Source: Lepidurus packardi
Lineage: Eukaryota > Arthropoda > Branchiopoda > Notostraca > Triopsidae
Assembly: GCA_023053545.1 (NCBI GenBank)
Contig: JAKZAN010000003.1
Span: forward strand, 1,453,501 to 1,517,500
Direction of reading: 5' to 3'
Length of the DNA: 64,000 nt
Shown here: in pieces, positions 54,394-64,000 of the stretch
Numbering within the stretch: the stretch's first letter is position 1
Layout of the letters: every line of letters begins with the position of its first letter
The notes under the pieces: model-generated
Database searches by the model: none
What the model was told of the DNA's origin: nothing
The model's input: only the letters and a program-made list of their open reading frames with translations
Position numbers and translations under genes: made by a program

Positions 54394-56550
54394 TTGAGCA
54401 ACATGAATCTTGAAGATTTGAACGAAAATGAGCCCGGTGCGGAAGTTTCGAACGAAACCGACTCCGAGGCTGTCCATGGGCAGGTGCCACGTAGTCTTGA
54501 GGATTTTTTCGCATTTGCGTCCAGTGCGAAGGCTAAGCCTAGTTCTGGAGCGCGAAAAGTAGTCGAAAGTAAGACTCTAAAGTGCCTACAACCAAACTGC
54601 AATAAACTAATAAGGCAGAGCGGCGGTTCGACGAGCAATTTTTTGAGGCATTTGAAAGCTTGCCATCCAGAACAATACGCAGAATATGAGAAAGGAAAAA
54701 TGGATAAAAGGTCTCGCAACAAGGCAAACTCTCCCGAGCTACAAACCCAAACAAACATTGTGCATTACGCTAACAACTCTTCAAAGCAAGCCAAAATCAC
54801 TTCGCTGCTTGTACATGTAGTTAGCGAAAATATGCTGCCGTTTTCTTTAATGGATTCTTCGTCCTTTAAGGCACTTATCAAGGAGCTTGATCCGCGATAT
54901 AGATTGCCTTCTAGACGGAATCTTCGTCGTATAATTGTGGATAAATCAGAAGAATGCAATTAAGTCATGAGAAGAAACATCCTCGACGCCAGTTCTCACA
55001 CATCCATTCACTTGACAGTTGACCTCTGGAGTAGCCGTGCGAAGCAAAGCATCATAGGTCTTCGCTTCCACGCGCTTACGAAAGAATGGAGCTTATTCAT
55101 CAGACAATTGCGTTCCGTCATTTCCCCGGAAAACACTCCGGTGAAAGGATAAAAAGTTTCATTAGAAACACACTAGCCGAATATGGCGTTTATTTGAGCT
55201 CCGTTGAATACTGTGTGACGGATAACGCAGCTAACATGCTGAATGCATTTAAGTTTTCTAAGAAAAACTTAAGCATTCCATCCTTTGACCCTGAAAATGA
55301 GCTCATGCTAGACAGTGATGAAGAATCAGGATTACTGACACATTGCCCTGCGGAAAGCAATCTGAACGAATGGCAGGAAAGCGACGATGACGCCAATGCA
55401 GACGAAAGCTGTGAGATGACTGAATTTTTCGAAGACGCAGGAGACTCTACTCCCGAAAATAGTGAGTATTGCGGGGTGGACGTTACTGTGTATGATAATT
55501 TCCTGGGCATAGAACGTCTTCCCTGTATCATACACACGTTACAGTTGGTTTTAAAAGACGCTGTAACCCACTGTAAAGCGCAGCTCAAGGCCATAGAGTC
55601 CGTCAAGAAAGTCGTCGCCTTTTTCAGGAGGTCAAACAAGTATTCCGAATCTTTAGCCCAGAAAGCTAGTCTCAGTCTCGTGTATCCGGTTGTAACCAGG
55701 TGGAATAGCAACTATCTGATGCTAGAGAGATTTGTTAGTTTGTGGGATTTTGTGTCATGTACTTTATTAGAAGCTAGACAAGAGAAGGCATTAAACATCC
55801 CCCAGATGCCATCGAAAGATAAAGAGTACTTTAAGCAACTTTTGTCTGTTCTCTCGGCTTTTAGCGAAGTTACTCAAATTTTACAGTCAGATGACATCAC
55901 GTCGTCAAAGGTTATTCCGTGTCTGTTTGGAATTGACCTCTTTCTTTGCAAATCTCTGCAAAACGAGTCTTATAAAGAACATCACTCTCTTGTTCGCAAG
56001 TTGCACGAGTCACTTAAATTGAGGTTTAGCCAAGTAGTTGTTGAGAATGTTTGGATTCTAGCCACTTGCTTGGATCCAAACTATAAAATTGAGCCTTTCC
56101 GGCAAGCAGAAAATTTTTTGACTGAGCTCCCCGGGTTGTTGAAACTTCTGACAGTCAACGAAGTTTCGAGAATTCTGCGAAGATCCCTTTCTGAATCCGC
56201 AGAGTCCTCCCAGAATGAACAGGCAGTGCAGGTGGCGGCACCGAATGCCTTTTCAGTTTTAGGCTACTTGGCCTCTGCACAGAATTCAAATAGCTCATCG
56301 AGCGAGACCGCCAGATATCTCGGTGCTGGTTTTTTTGGAAAGATTTTGGAAAGATTCTGTTAAATCGCTCCCGCGGCTTTCTCACCTTGCGCAGCGATAC
56401 TTATCAGTACCTGCAAGCACGTCCGATGTTGAAAGGTTATTTTCAATATCTGGAGCGTTAGTCCGGGCTCGACGTTCTAGGCTCACTACTTCAATTGTTG
56501 AAAACTTGATTTCATTGCGAGAAAATAAATGTGATGAACTACAATTCTAA
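54394..56550 (+). pseudogene. hAT-I transposase, stop and two frameshifts
   Basis: ATG near 54403 (MNLEDLNENEPG) or in-frame upstream. BED finger: LKCLQPNCNKLI and NFLRHLKACHPEQY. TAA at 54961-54963 precedes VMRRNILDASSHTSIHLTVD, which continues in frame (first Asp, LTVDLWSSRAKQS). The frame shifts near 55090 into HQTIAFRHFPGKHSG. Second Asp: YCVTDNAANMLNAF. A long acidic linker follows, then LPCIIHTLQLVLKDA and VTRWNSNYLMLERFV. Near 56335 a duplicated TTTTGGAAAGA (11 bp) shifts the frame again before the dimerisation domain (LSVPASTSDVERLFSISGAL), ending TAA 56550. Same domain plan as hAT-B, H and J. Inactive. Confidence 0.85.
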
Positions 56551-57422
56551 TCAATCGATAATACTACGAGTCCCTACCTACGAGTCCCAATCTAGGAGTC
56601 CCTATCCAAGAGCTCAGTGTGTTCCCCCGTGTGTGATATAATTCTAATGGCTGAAATCTTATGTCATTCTTCCTGCCACTTACCTGTATTGTATGATCAT
56701 TAAACAAGAACAAGTTAAACAAAACAAACGCATACCGTGAAAAATTTGCCTGATACTTAAACTAAACTTCTTACTGTAGAAAATGTTATTAACTTGCCTA
56801 CTTTTTTCCAAAAATGGCTTTTTATACATTCCTCTTAAAAGTCTAGCAGACGCGTAATTTTTATAATTATATAACTCAAAAACCACAAAACCGAATTAAC
56901 GCCAACTTAACATAAAATGCAAGAGCAGTTAGGAAAACGGTTTCCAATAGATGACAGTAAATAATAGTATGTAACAGAGCTAAAAATGCGTTTGGCAAAA
57001 TTTAAAGCAGGGCGGCTCATGATTAAGGCCCCGGTATGCACAAACCCACTTATGAGAGAATAACAAGAAAAAATGTCATAGATGATACTGTACAAATATT
57101 TCACACATCAAAGAAACTGTTTTGACAGTAATGTTACTGATGCGGATACCAAGTGCAACAGTTTGAGTTTTTCTTGAAAAAGCTTTTACTAAATTTGTAA
57201 GTTACGGCTAAAATTTAATACTTTTTTATTATACGGAAAAGTTGAAATCGGGCAAACTATTGCACTAGCTCGGATTTTTTTAAAACTTTAAGGGAAAAAA
57301 GCAAAATCGGTTAGATACTTACAAAAGTTTGATAAACTTTCTTCAAGGGGTCAAATTTGAAGAAAACTGTCTCACACTCTACTCGACAGAAGCTAAAAAA
57401 AGTAATGGTTCTTAGGTCTCGA
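56551..57422. other. hAT-I 3' region up to the hAT-J insertion
   Basis: No gene. AT-rich sequence with a short repeat of CTACGAGTCCC-like units at 56568-56610. The last 8 bp (GGTCTCGA, 57415-57422) are the hAT-J TSD. Confidence 0.5.
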
Positions 57423-58185
57423 CAGAGCTGCAACGAGCTCAAAAAAGAGCGCGCTCTCGAGCGCGCTCGCAATGTCGCGAGCGAATGTGCGAGCGCGCTC
57501 CCTTTCAATTTTTTGGGAGCGCGAGCGCGAGCGAAAAGCACTGAGCGCATGCGCTCGTACAGTGGCGCCATCTAATAGCGAACATTAATAACATGTAACC
57601 GAAACAACGGTGCGTCGCTTGGTCGTTTCCTCGTTGTAGTGTGATAAAGTGGTCCTAAACCCTGACCACCAGACCAAACCACCACCTCGCAATTCCTGTT
57701 TCGGAAGATGCCATTCGCAACCCTGAGCACCCTTATTAAAGGGAAGCAACAAGTGCGGGTCTCCCTCTGTCTCCGCGTGCTCTTTGACCCTTGTGACACT
57801 AGTCAAGTGCTATTCTCGCCCTCGTGTTATTCTTGTTCTTGGCCTCGTGTTCCAGTACGTATCTGACCAATATCTCCATAATTTCTGACCATCCAGCCCA
57901 TACTTACCTGATCCTTGACCATTCTAGACCCACCGGTTATCAGGGCGTGCTTATTGTTGTAAACCGTTCATTTCCTCGAATTGGGTCTCTGCCCAATTCG
58001 TCTCGTGTCAGTCAACCTTTGTAACCTCATTTCAGACCACATTCCTGCATTTTAGGCAAATAGTTTGTATTGTTCTTGGTGCATGATGTGTCTCTATAAT
58101 TCTCTTTCTAACGTGTCAAGTTTCTCTCGTTATAGATTTTCCGATTCCCGATCATTACCTTTACGTTGCCTTTTTTAATAGTAAT

Positions 58186-60550
58186 ATGGCAAATGCATCT
58201 GCGGAAGGAACCGAGAGTTCTCAGGGGTCTTCGGAAGAACCAAAAAGATGCTACGTGCCACCAAGCTTTTTCACGTATAATGGTACTAAGACGGGTAACT
58301 TGCAAATGTTACAATACCAATGTATTATTGGCTGCTGCTACCAAAAACTTTCCGTCACAAGAAATACTTTGTTTAACCTGAGAAGACACATCGAAGTAAG
58401 CTTTTTTTACTTTTCGTTCTGCTTATCTAGTTATAATTCTTACGTTTGGAAATCTATTTCATTTTTAGGCAAGGCACTCCAAAACTGATCTCGAAATGTT
58501 CAATGATGCTTGCGCAAATGGACCCGGTGATCAACAAAACAGCAAAGAGAAAGCGCGACAGTCAACCCTGAAAGAACTATTTTGCCAACCATCGAAATCT
58601 CTGTCCCAGAGCACCTTGGACCTTCTGATATTGGTAACTTACGTTAATCTTCTTAACAGTTTTTAAAGTTAACTAGACACTTTTTTCATTAGGATTATAT
58701 TATCCAAGACATCAACCCCCTGAGCGTTGTTTCAAAACCGGGATTCCAGTCTTTGATGAAACCGCTGATTGGTAGCTTGGAAATCCGGTCAAGAACATTT
58801 TTTACTACTCTGCTGGCTACGGAGTACAACAAACGGAAACAGGCTCTTGTCATTGCGCTGAAAGAAGCGAAATACGTGTCAACTACAGCGGATTGCTGGA
58901 CGGCACATGGCAAAAGTTTCTTGGGCATGATAGTCCATTGGCATGGTGAGGATGAGGACCTAATTCGAAGAAGCGCTTGCCTCGGCATAAGAAGGGTAAT
59001 AGGAAGACATACATTCGACGTTTTAGGGAGAGCCATGGAGAAGATACACAATGAATTCGGTATCGCCTCCAAGATTACTTGCACAATAACCGACAGTGGA
59101 TCGAACTTTCTCAAAAGCTTTCGATTGTTTGGAGGCAGAAACCGGGTCAACTTTGTCGACAACCCAGAAAGCGATGATGATGATGATGATGATGATGAAG
59201 AGCTAGCCTTCACTGACCTTACAGAGGTTTTAACCAGAATTGAATCCGAAAACCAAATGGAGAGTGAGTTCGAAGTACCTGAGGATGAGGACACTATCGT
59301 CCTACCAAGGCACATGCGATGCAACTGCCACTTATTAAACCTAGTCGCTACATCGGATGTTGAGAAGATTACTTCCACAAGTTTTAAGAAGATGAAACGA
59401 ACTGTGGACGGACGTCTGCAAGCACTATGGAATGCGCAATCACGGAGTACCTGTTCATCCGACTTCATCCGGGAAAAGTTGGGATTGCTTTTCGTAATAC
59501 CCAACAAGACGCGTTGGAATTCTTACTATAACGCGCTTGTTCGCGTTAAACACTTCATCGTAAACAAAAATGAAAAACTGAAGGAAGTTTTTGAAAAGGA
59601 GGGAATCCAGGTGTTCCGGTCGGCGGAAGAAGATTTCATTAAGGAAATGGTTCGCGTGTTTCAGCCGTTGGCGCAAGCACTTGACATGCTGCAAAATAAA
59701 GAGTACATGTCCGCGGGATGCGTTTTACCGACTGTTTCTGTACTTCTCAGGAAGTATAGGGAAATGGAGAAGGACACTCGGTTAGCGCAGTGCTTGCCTC
59801 TAGTCACAAGACTCGCAGATTCAATTGAAAATCGCTTTGGCGGTCTGTTCAAAGAAACACACTTGCGCCTAGCAACACTGAGTGATCCCCATTTCAAAAT
59901 ATCATGGCTTTCTAACGAGGAGGAGATACGATATGGTATGCGTCTACTGAAAGAAGAGTTCAATAGACGGAAATCATTAGAGTGGTCAGTACATTTTACT
60001 GTGTTTCAATACACTCATAGTAATTTTTATTTTTCCTACAGTGTAACTCCAATTGAACCTGAAGATGAGAATGAAAACAGTGACGAATGTGCGAGCCCAA
60101 CGAAGAAAAGGCCGAGGAGTTTTTTTGGATTGTTCAGGAGAACAAGTTCAGAAATCGACGAGGTTGATCGGTTTATGACAGAAGACGTATCAAAAAGGGA
60201 CTCTGACTTCTCGCAGCTCGACCGATACCCAGTAATTAAGGACATATTCATGTAAGTATAAACAGTTAGCACTTTATTCTGATATCTCTGATATGGTATG
60301 CTAGATAGATGATCTTATATGCTAGTTTTGTTAACATTTTTTTCCATATAGGGAATTTAATGCCCCCTTGCCCTCGTCAGCCGCATGCGAGCGCCTTTTC
60401 AGCACTGCCGGCTTAGTTTTCTCTCTGAAGCGGACAACTCTTTCCGACAGAAACTTTGAGCAGCTGACTTTTCTTAAAGTCAATAACAAGTGCTACCGTA
60501 ACTGGAAAGAGGCTCGGGCTCGGAATGTACAACACATCGACGGATTGTAA
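58186..60550 (+). CDS. hAT-J transposase, five exons, 691 aa, intact
   Basis: Exons 58186-58395, 58469-58633, 58693-59984, 60042-60251, 60352-60550; all introns are GT-AG (57-100 bp) and the joined frame is 692 codons with a final TAA. N-terminal BED-like finger: QCIIGCC ... FNLRRHIEARH, split by intron 1. RNase H core: YVSTTADCWTAHGKSFLGM (first Asp) and CTITDSGSNFLKSFRLFGG (second Asp). An Asp/Glu-rich linker containing eight consecutive Asp follows, then LPRHMRCNCHLLNLV and NKTRWNSYYNALVRV. C-terminal dimerisation domain: LPSSAACERLFSTAGLVFSL. It would cut and paste DNA bearing the GAGCGC-rich ends. Paralogous to hAT-H. The final catalytic acid was not pinpointed. Confidence 0.88.
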
Positions 60551-61402
60551 TTTCGAGTGGGTTCTCCATCACTGTTGTCGTTATATTCACGACTTGTATT
60601 ACTCTTTGGCAAAGAGTAATACAAGTCGCGAATATAACGCTGTCCGGGGATAAACATTTAAGGGGCAAAGACTCTAAGAAATATCTATGATGTGCAATGA
60701 TTTGATCTCACTCTAAGCAGAGGAAACTACGTTTCGGTTCAGGAAGTCTTGATTAGTGCTTTGGATTAATGCTTTAATTTGCTTCTTCATGCTTTGAAAT
60801 AATCTCACCTGATTATGCTTTTAGCTAATGCTTGGATCAAGCATTGGCTTAAAGCATAATCTCAGGTGTGATTCCGTGGTGTGAAACAAGCTGCTTGGTG
60901 CACACCACGGAAGAAATCACACATCAAAGCCAACCCATGATTGGGTTCCCAGCACAAACTACGCGCGTTCTTTTGTTCCGTTAATTCTGGTCCATTAAAC
61001 TTGTAATTCTGGTCTTCGATTTCGCCTGAATAATTTCTTCGTCCATTGTTTCAGTGCATCCAAATATAGGTTTAAGTGTTCCTGGTGTCGTAAATTGCTT
61101 TAACTTACAATGTACGTATAATGTACGTGTAATGTGCCTTGTAATTGTTTCAAATGTTTCAAAAGTGAACCTTAATTACTTCTAAAAATGTTTCTCCTTA
61201 ATATTAACTTGAGGTGTGCAATTAAGGTGTGCAAATATTAAACGCCGCAATGTATGTATAAGTGCCTTTAGTGTTTCAAATGTTTCAAAAGTGAACTTTA
61301 ATCACTTCTTAAAATGTTTCTCCTTAATATTAACTTAAGGTGTGCACATATTTAACGCCGCAGTTAATACAAAGTTTCCATAAAGTGTTTTGTTCTCTAC
61401 GA
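60551..61402. repeat. hAT-J 3' noncoding block: hairpins and a direct duplication
   Basis: 60579-60639 is a 61-bp near-perfect hairpin (CGTTATATTC...GAATATAACG). 60806-60868 is a second (CACCTGATTATGC...CAGGTG). 60866-60922 is a third (TTCCGTGGTGTG/CACACCACGGAA). 61149-61221 and 61272-61344 are direct copies of a segment starting TTTCAAATGTTTCAAAAGTG. No coding sequence. Confidence 0.8.
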
Positions 61403-61574
61403 CAGGGGTTCTCAAACTTTTCCGTTCGCGGAGCCCCTCGGAACATACGGTATCCCCAGCTCGCGCGGCGCCCCTTAGAACAGAGGCCTATATAATTGCT
61501 GCATCTATGAAATTATAGGAATCTTTCGCGGCATCAATGGAAGCCTACTGCGGCGCACACTTCGAGAAACGCTG
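61403..61574. mobile_element. hAT-type MITE, 172 bp, inside hAT-J
   Basis: Left end CAGGGGTTCTCAAAC; right end is an imperfect inverse (CAGCGTTTCTCGAAG). The flanking 8-mers CTCTACGA (61395-61402) and CTCAACGA (61575-61582) match at 7 of 8 and look like a TSD. Noncoding. Confidence 0.75.
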
Positions 61575-61984
61575 CTCAACGACATAATTCTTAAACGAAC
61601 TGAATCTGTCGAGCATATAATATACATAGGTATTGTAACATGCGTTTTTCACAGAAATTATGATTTCTACTTAAAACTTAAAAAAATTGAAAATATGAAA
61701 TTCAAATAAGAAGCATTTAATCTGTTCAAGTATATTACGCGAACCTGAAGTATTTTTACAAGACAGTATCTAAAAAAAAAAAGTTTGGGCTTTTACTAAC
61801 TAGATGGCAGTGTTAAAAGAGCGCGAGCGCGCTCCTTTTTTAAATTGTGAGCGAAAGAGTGGGCGCGCTCGCAAAAATCAGCAAAGAGCGCGAGCGCGCT
61901 CGCAAAAATCAGCAAAGAGCGCGAGCGCGCTCGCAAAAAAAAGAGCGAGTTGCAGCTCTGGGTCTCGATTCTTCAAAAACGGTT

Positions 61985-62310
61985 CTCGGATCTTTTACGG
62001 TTCTTTGAAAACGGTTCTCGGATCTTTCCGCAAATCACAGCTCTCTGAAAATGGATCTCGGATCTTTGAAAACAGCTCGCGGATCTTTGTCAACGGATCA
62101 CGGATCTCGGATCTTGGATCTCACATTCCGGAAAACGGATCGCGGATCTTTTTAAATGGATCACGGATCCCTGTTCAAACCACGGATCTCGGATCGCGAT
62201 CCGAATTTGCGATTCAGATCGCGATCCTTCTGAACTTCAGTCGCGATCCGTAACGGATCAGAAGATCCATTTTTTGCTTGGATCTGATCCAGATCCATTT
62301 TGGATCTGAT
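61985..62310. repeat. hAT-I 3' subterminal GGATC array
   Basis: Repeated CTCGGATCTTT and GGATCGCGATCC units matching the 5' array, mostly in the opposite sense. Together they bracket the transposon. Confidence 0.9.
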
Positions 62311-62323
62311 TAGCCCATGTATG

Positions 62324-62933
62324 GTTTCAGATACCAAAAATCCCTTGCCGAATTAAAGGCAATGCTAAAACTTGACGCAGAAAACGAAAATCAACGCCGA
62401 AAGTCATAAAACGCGAGTTTTGCGCCTGACAGCCAGAACTGTGTACATGAGGAACACCATTGCCCGACTTAATGAAAGTAATAACAGCGACACTGTATTA
62501 CGCTTACGCCAAGAAAATGCGAAACTTCGAGCCACATTGCAATTTCTTGAAGTCGCTAACGAGAAGATGAAAGAAGATCTTGCAGCAGCTCTCCAAGGAA
62601 AACTTCATGTTCTCATGGATGGCAAGTCTTATTCCAACAAGACGGCCATGACTTACGCACAGCTAAGTGCGGAAGGCGTTTCAACGAAGCGAATTCGGAA
62701 TGTAGTTCAGATCGTTTTGCAGAATCTCGTAGGCATTTCAGCACCTCGACTACCCTGTGCCACTTTTGCAGCAGATGCCATACTGGTTGGAAGAGAGATA
62801 TCTCAGGTCCACGTGGCCGAAGAGGTATTGGGATCAACCAACGCAACATTGGGCAGTGATGGGACCACGAAATCCGGCATTCATTACTCAGCGTACGACA
62901 TCACCACAGACGAGGGGACGAGTATGATGTTGG
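62324..62933 (+). pseudogene. Element X gene, middle exon (coiled coil and SDGTTK motif)
   Basis: Frame YQKSLAELKAMLKLDAENENQ stops at TAA near 62407. A 1-nt shift near 62390 enters the frame carrying NAESHKTRVLRLTART and a coiled coil (RLRQENAKLRATLQFLEVAN). Then RIRNVVQIVLQNLVGISAP and TLGSDGTTKSGIHYSAYDIT, which resembles the beta-1 strand with first catalytic Asp of RNase H-fold transposases. Ends at a GT donor (62934). Family not identified; the transposase idea is inference. Confidence 0.55.
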
Positions 62934-63025
62934 GTAATGAATCAAACTATTATTCGGAGTTATGAATCAAACTATTATTCAAAGTTAAGGAATCATTATT
63001 TTTTTAACTTACTTTTTGTTTACAG

Positions 63026-64000
63026 GATTGGTTGACACGGCTGACGGGACGGCGAAGACGTATCTCGATGAGCTTAAGTCCATTCTTGCACAAATTGGAG
63101 AAGCTCACGAATGCCATAATAGCAACAACCCCAATTTTGTGCACAGAGCTATTGTAAACATAAAAAACACGATGAGTGATCGACACATTGTCCAAAAGAA
63201 CATCAATGCTGCGTTCCAGCAATACCGGGAAGAGATCCTCCCCGAGGTAGTGGACCATTGGGATGAGCTGGACACACTTGAAAAGGCCTCTTTTGCTCAA
63301 ATGAACAACTTTTTCTCTGGACTGCACGTTTTGGTGGCATTTGCCGACAAGGCAAACCTCAGCGTGTCAGTTTACGAGGAATTAATTTATGACAAAACCC
63401 CATTTGGATCATCAAAGTTGCCTTTCGCCTACAGATCGGGAACAAACAGTGCCACTGTTCAAGCGATCTTCAACCTGGTCAAGTGCATTCATCCCCGCGC
63501 ACGAGGGTCAGACAAAAGCGGGAAAGCGGCGCAGTTCGCCCTGTTTTGTTCACGGGAACATTATGGGATAACAGCTTTCCCCGTTCAGCCATTCAAAGGC
63601 AACAGATTTAATATACTTTTCCACAATGGGGGTGGTATTTTCTATCTGTACTCCACCGGGGCACTCGTGGATTTCTTCAAATATGGCGCTTTCGTTGCCA
63701 ATAATCTCACAAAAACCATTGTGGAAGACTTGTCCGTACCTGAGATTATCGCAGGTGCAAGAGCATTCGGCATTGTAGACAAGAGGATTACTGGTCCGCT
63801 CTGGAGAAAAATCGTCGCAACAAGGCACGTTGCCGACATCGCGTCGGAGTACAAAGTACTACTTTCGAAATGCAAGGAAATGGCCATCGATGCCAGTAAT
63901 GTGTTGAAGGGAGACTTCTTCATTTTTGGCGAGGAAAATAATGACACAATTTCGGATGCGCTATTCGCCCCATCCGAGGAACTGGACGAAATAACCAGGA
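63026..64000 (+). CDS. Element X gene, downstream exon, open to window edge
   Basis: An intron at 62934-63025 (92 bp, GT...TTTGTTTACAG) joins MMLG to LVDTADGTAKTYLDELKSIL. The frame is then open for 325 codons to the window end. Noted segments: NIKNTMSDRHIVQKNINAAF (a second conserved Asp candidate), EVVDHWDELDTLEKASFAQM, GNRFNILFHNGG, FSTGAL-like YLYSTGALVDFFKYG, and VPEIIAGARAFGIVDKRITG with a GPLWRK end. The amino-acid pattern looks strongly constrained. I have an impression of similar multicopy proteins in other invertebrates but cannot name a family. Confidence 0.6.

Larger units (their letters stand above)
57423..61960 (+). mobile_element. hAT-J: complete hAT transposon, 4538 bp, intact transposase
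   Basis: The TIR CAGAGCTGCAAC at 57423 has its inverse ending at 61960. The 8-bp TSD GGTCTCGA is perfect at 57415-57422 and 61961-61968. GAGCGC arrays lie at both ends. The transposase gene is uninterrupted across five exons. About 1.25 kb of noncoding 3' sequence holds hairpins, a direct duplication and a MITE. The best candidate for an active DNA transposon in the window. Confidence 0.95.
52482..62323 (+). mobile_element. hAT-I: hAT transposon, about 5.3 kb own sequence, with hAT-J nested
   Basis: The 11-bp TIR CATACATGGGC at 52482 has its inverse ending at 62323. The 8-bp TSD GTTTCAGA is perfect at 52474-52481 and 62324-62331. Both ends are filled with GGATC/GATCCG motifs (52490-52850, 61985-62310). 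Inserted within coding sequence of element X. Confidence 0.95.
51807..64000 (+). mobile_element. Element X: unassigned repeat-like gene unit, split by hAT-I
   Basis: Coding sequence runs from about 51850 to 52481 and, after hAT-I, from 62324 past the window end. The left border is placed where hAT-H homology stops; no TIR or TSD for X is visible because the right end is off-window. The mobile nature is inferred from transposase-like motifs and from its position inside hAT-H. It could instead be a host gene next to a truncated hAT-H. Confidence 0.4.

Noticed and set aside
57311-57571. Arg/Ala-rich antisense frame, with a similar one at 48922-49152
   Set aside because: Produced by GAGCGC arrays of hAT-J and hAT-H.

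Overview
This is a eukaryotic, most likely animal, genomic window made almost wholly of transposable elements. Every recognisable coding segment belongs to a mobile element: hAT, P, PIF/Harbinger-type, pogo-type and ISL2EU-type DNA transposons; BEL/Pao and Gypsy LTR retrotransposons; and a LINE fragment. GT-AG introns of about 50-160 bp, THAP, BED, MADF/BESS and TTF domains, and a baculovirus-F-like envelope relic fit an invertebrate, probably an arthropod; that is inference. I see no host gene, rRNA, tRNA, CRISPR array or bacterial feature.

Layout. 1-3270: 3' end of a hAT (hAT-A) interrupted by complete hAT-B (461-3095), followed by a pogo-like scrap. 3900-7433: MADF/BESS gene cut by hAT-C (4758-7405). 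8444-12074: Harbinger transposase cut by hAT-D (9512-12048), then a LINE fragment. 12736-33395: ISL2EU-type element with a YqaJ-type nuclease pseudogene (+ strand) and a THAP/DDE transposase (- strand). It holds a Gypsy pol/env relic (14635-16386) and a P element (19136-33382). The P element holds hAT-E (23077-33365), which holds a BEL element (23471-30388). 33400-35760: hAT-F, 3' end missing. 35761-48671: Gypsy-2, whose 5' LTR is split by hAT-G (35852-44468), which holds Gypsy-1 (38385-44117). 48991-51806: hAT-H, missing its last exon. 51807-64000: multi-exon gene of an element I cannot assign (element X), split by hAT-I (52482-62323), which holds hAT-J (57423-61960), which holds a MITE (61403-61574).

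Most insertions are defined by matching target-site duplications (TSDs) and terminal inverted repeats (TIRs), so relative order can be read directly: inner elements are younger. Most older copies carry stops or frameshifts. The youngest look nearly or fully intact: hAT-J has an uninterrupted five-exon transposase, Gypsy-1 has open gag and pol with LTRs differing at 2 of 191 positions, and BEL has LTRs identical by eye. Names such as hAT-A are labels local to this report. All identities come from reading motifs by eye; no database search was run.
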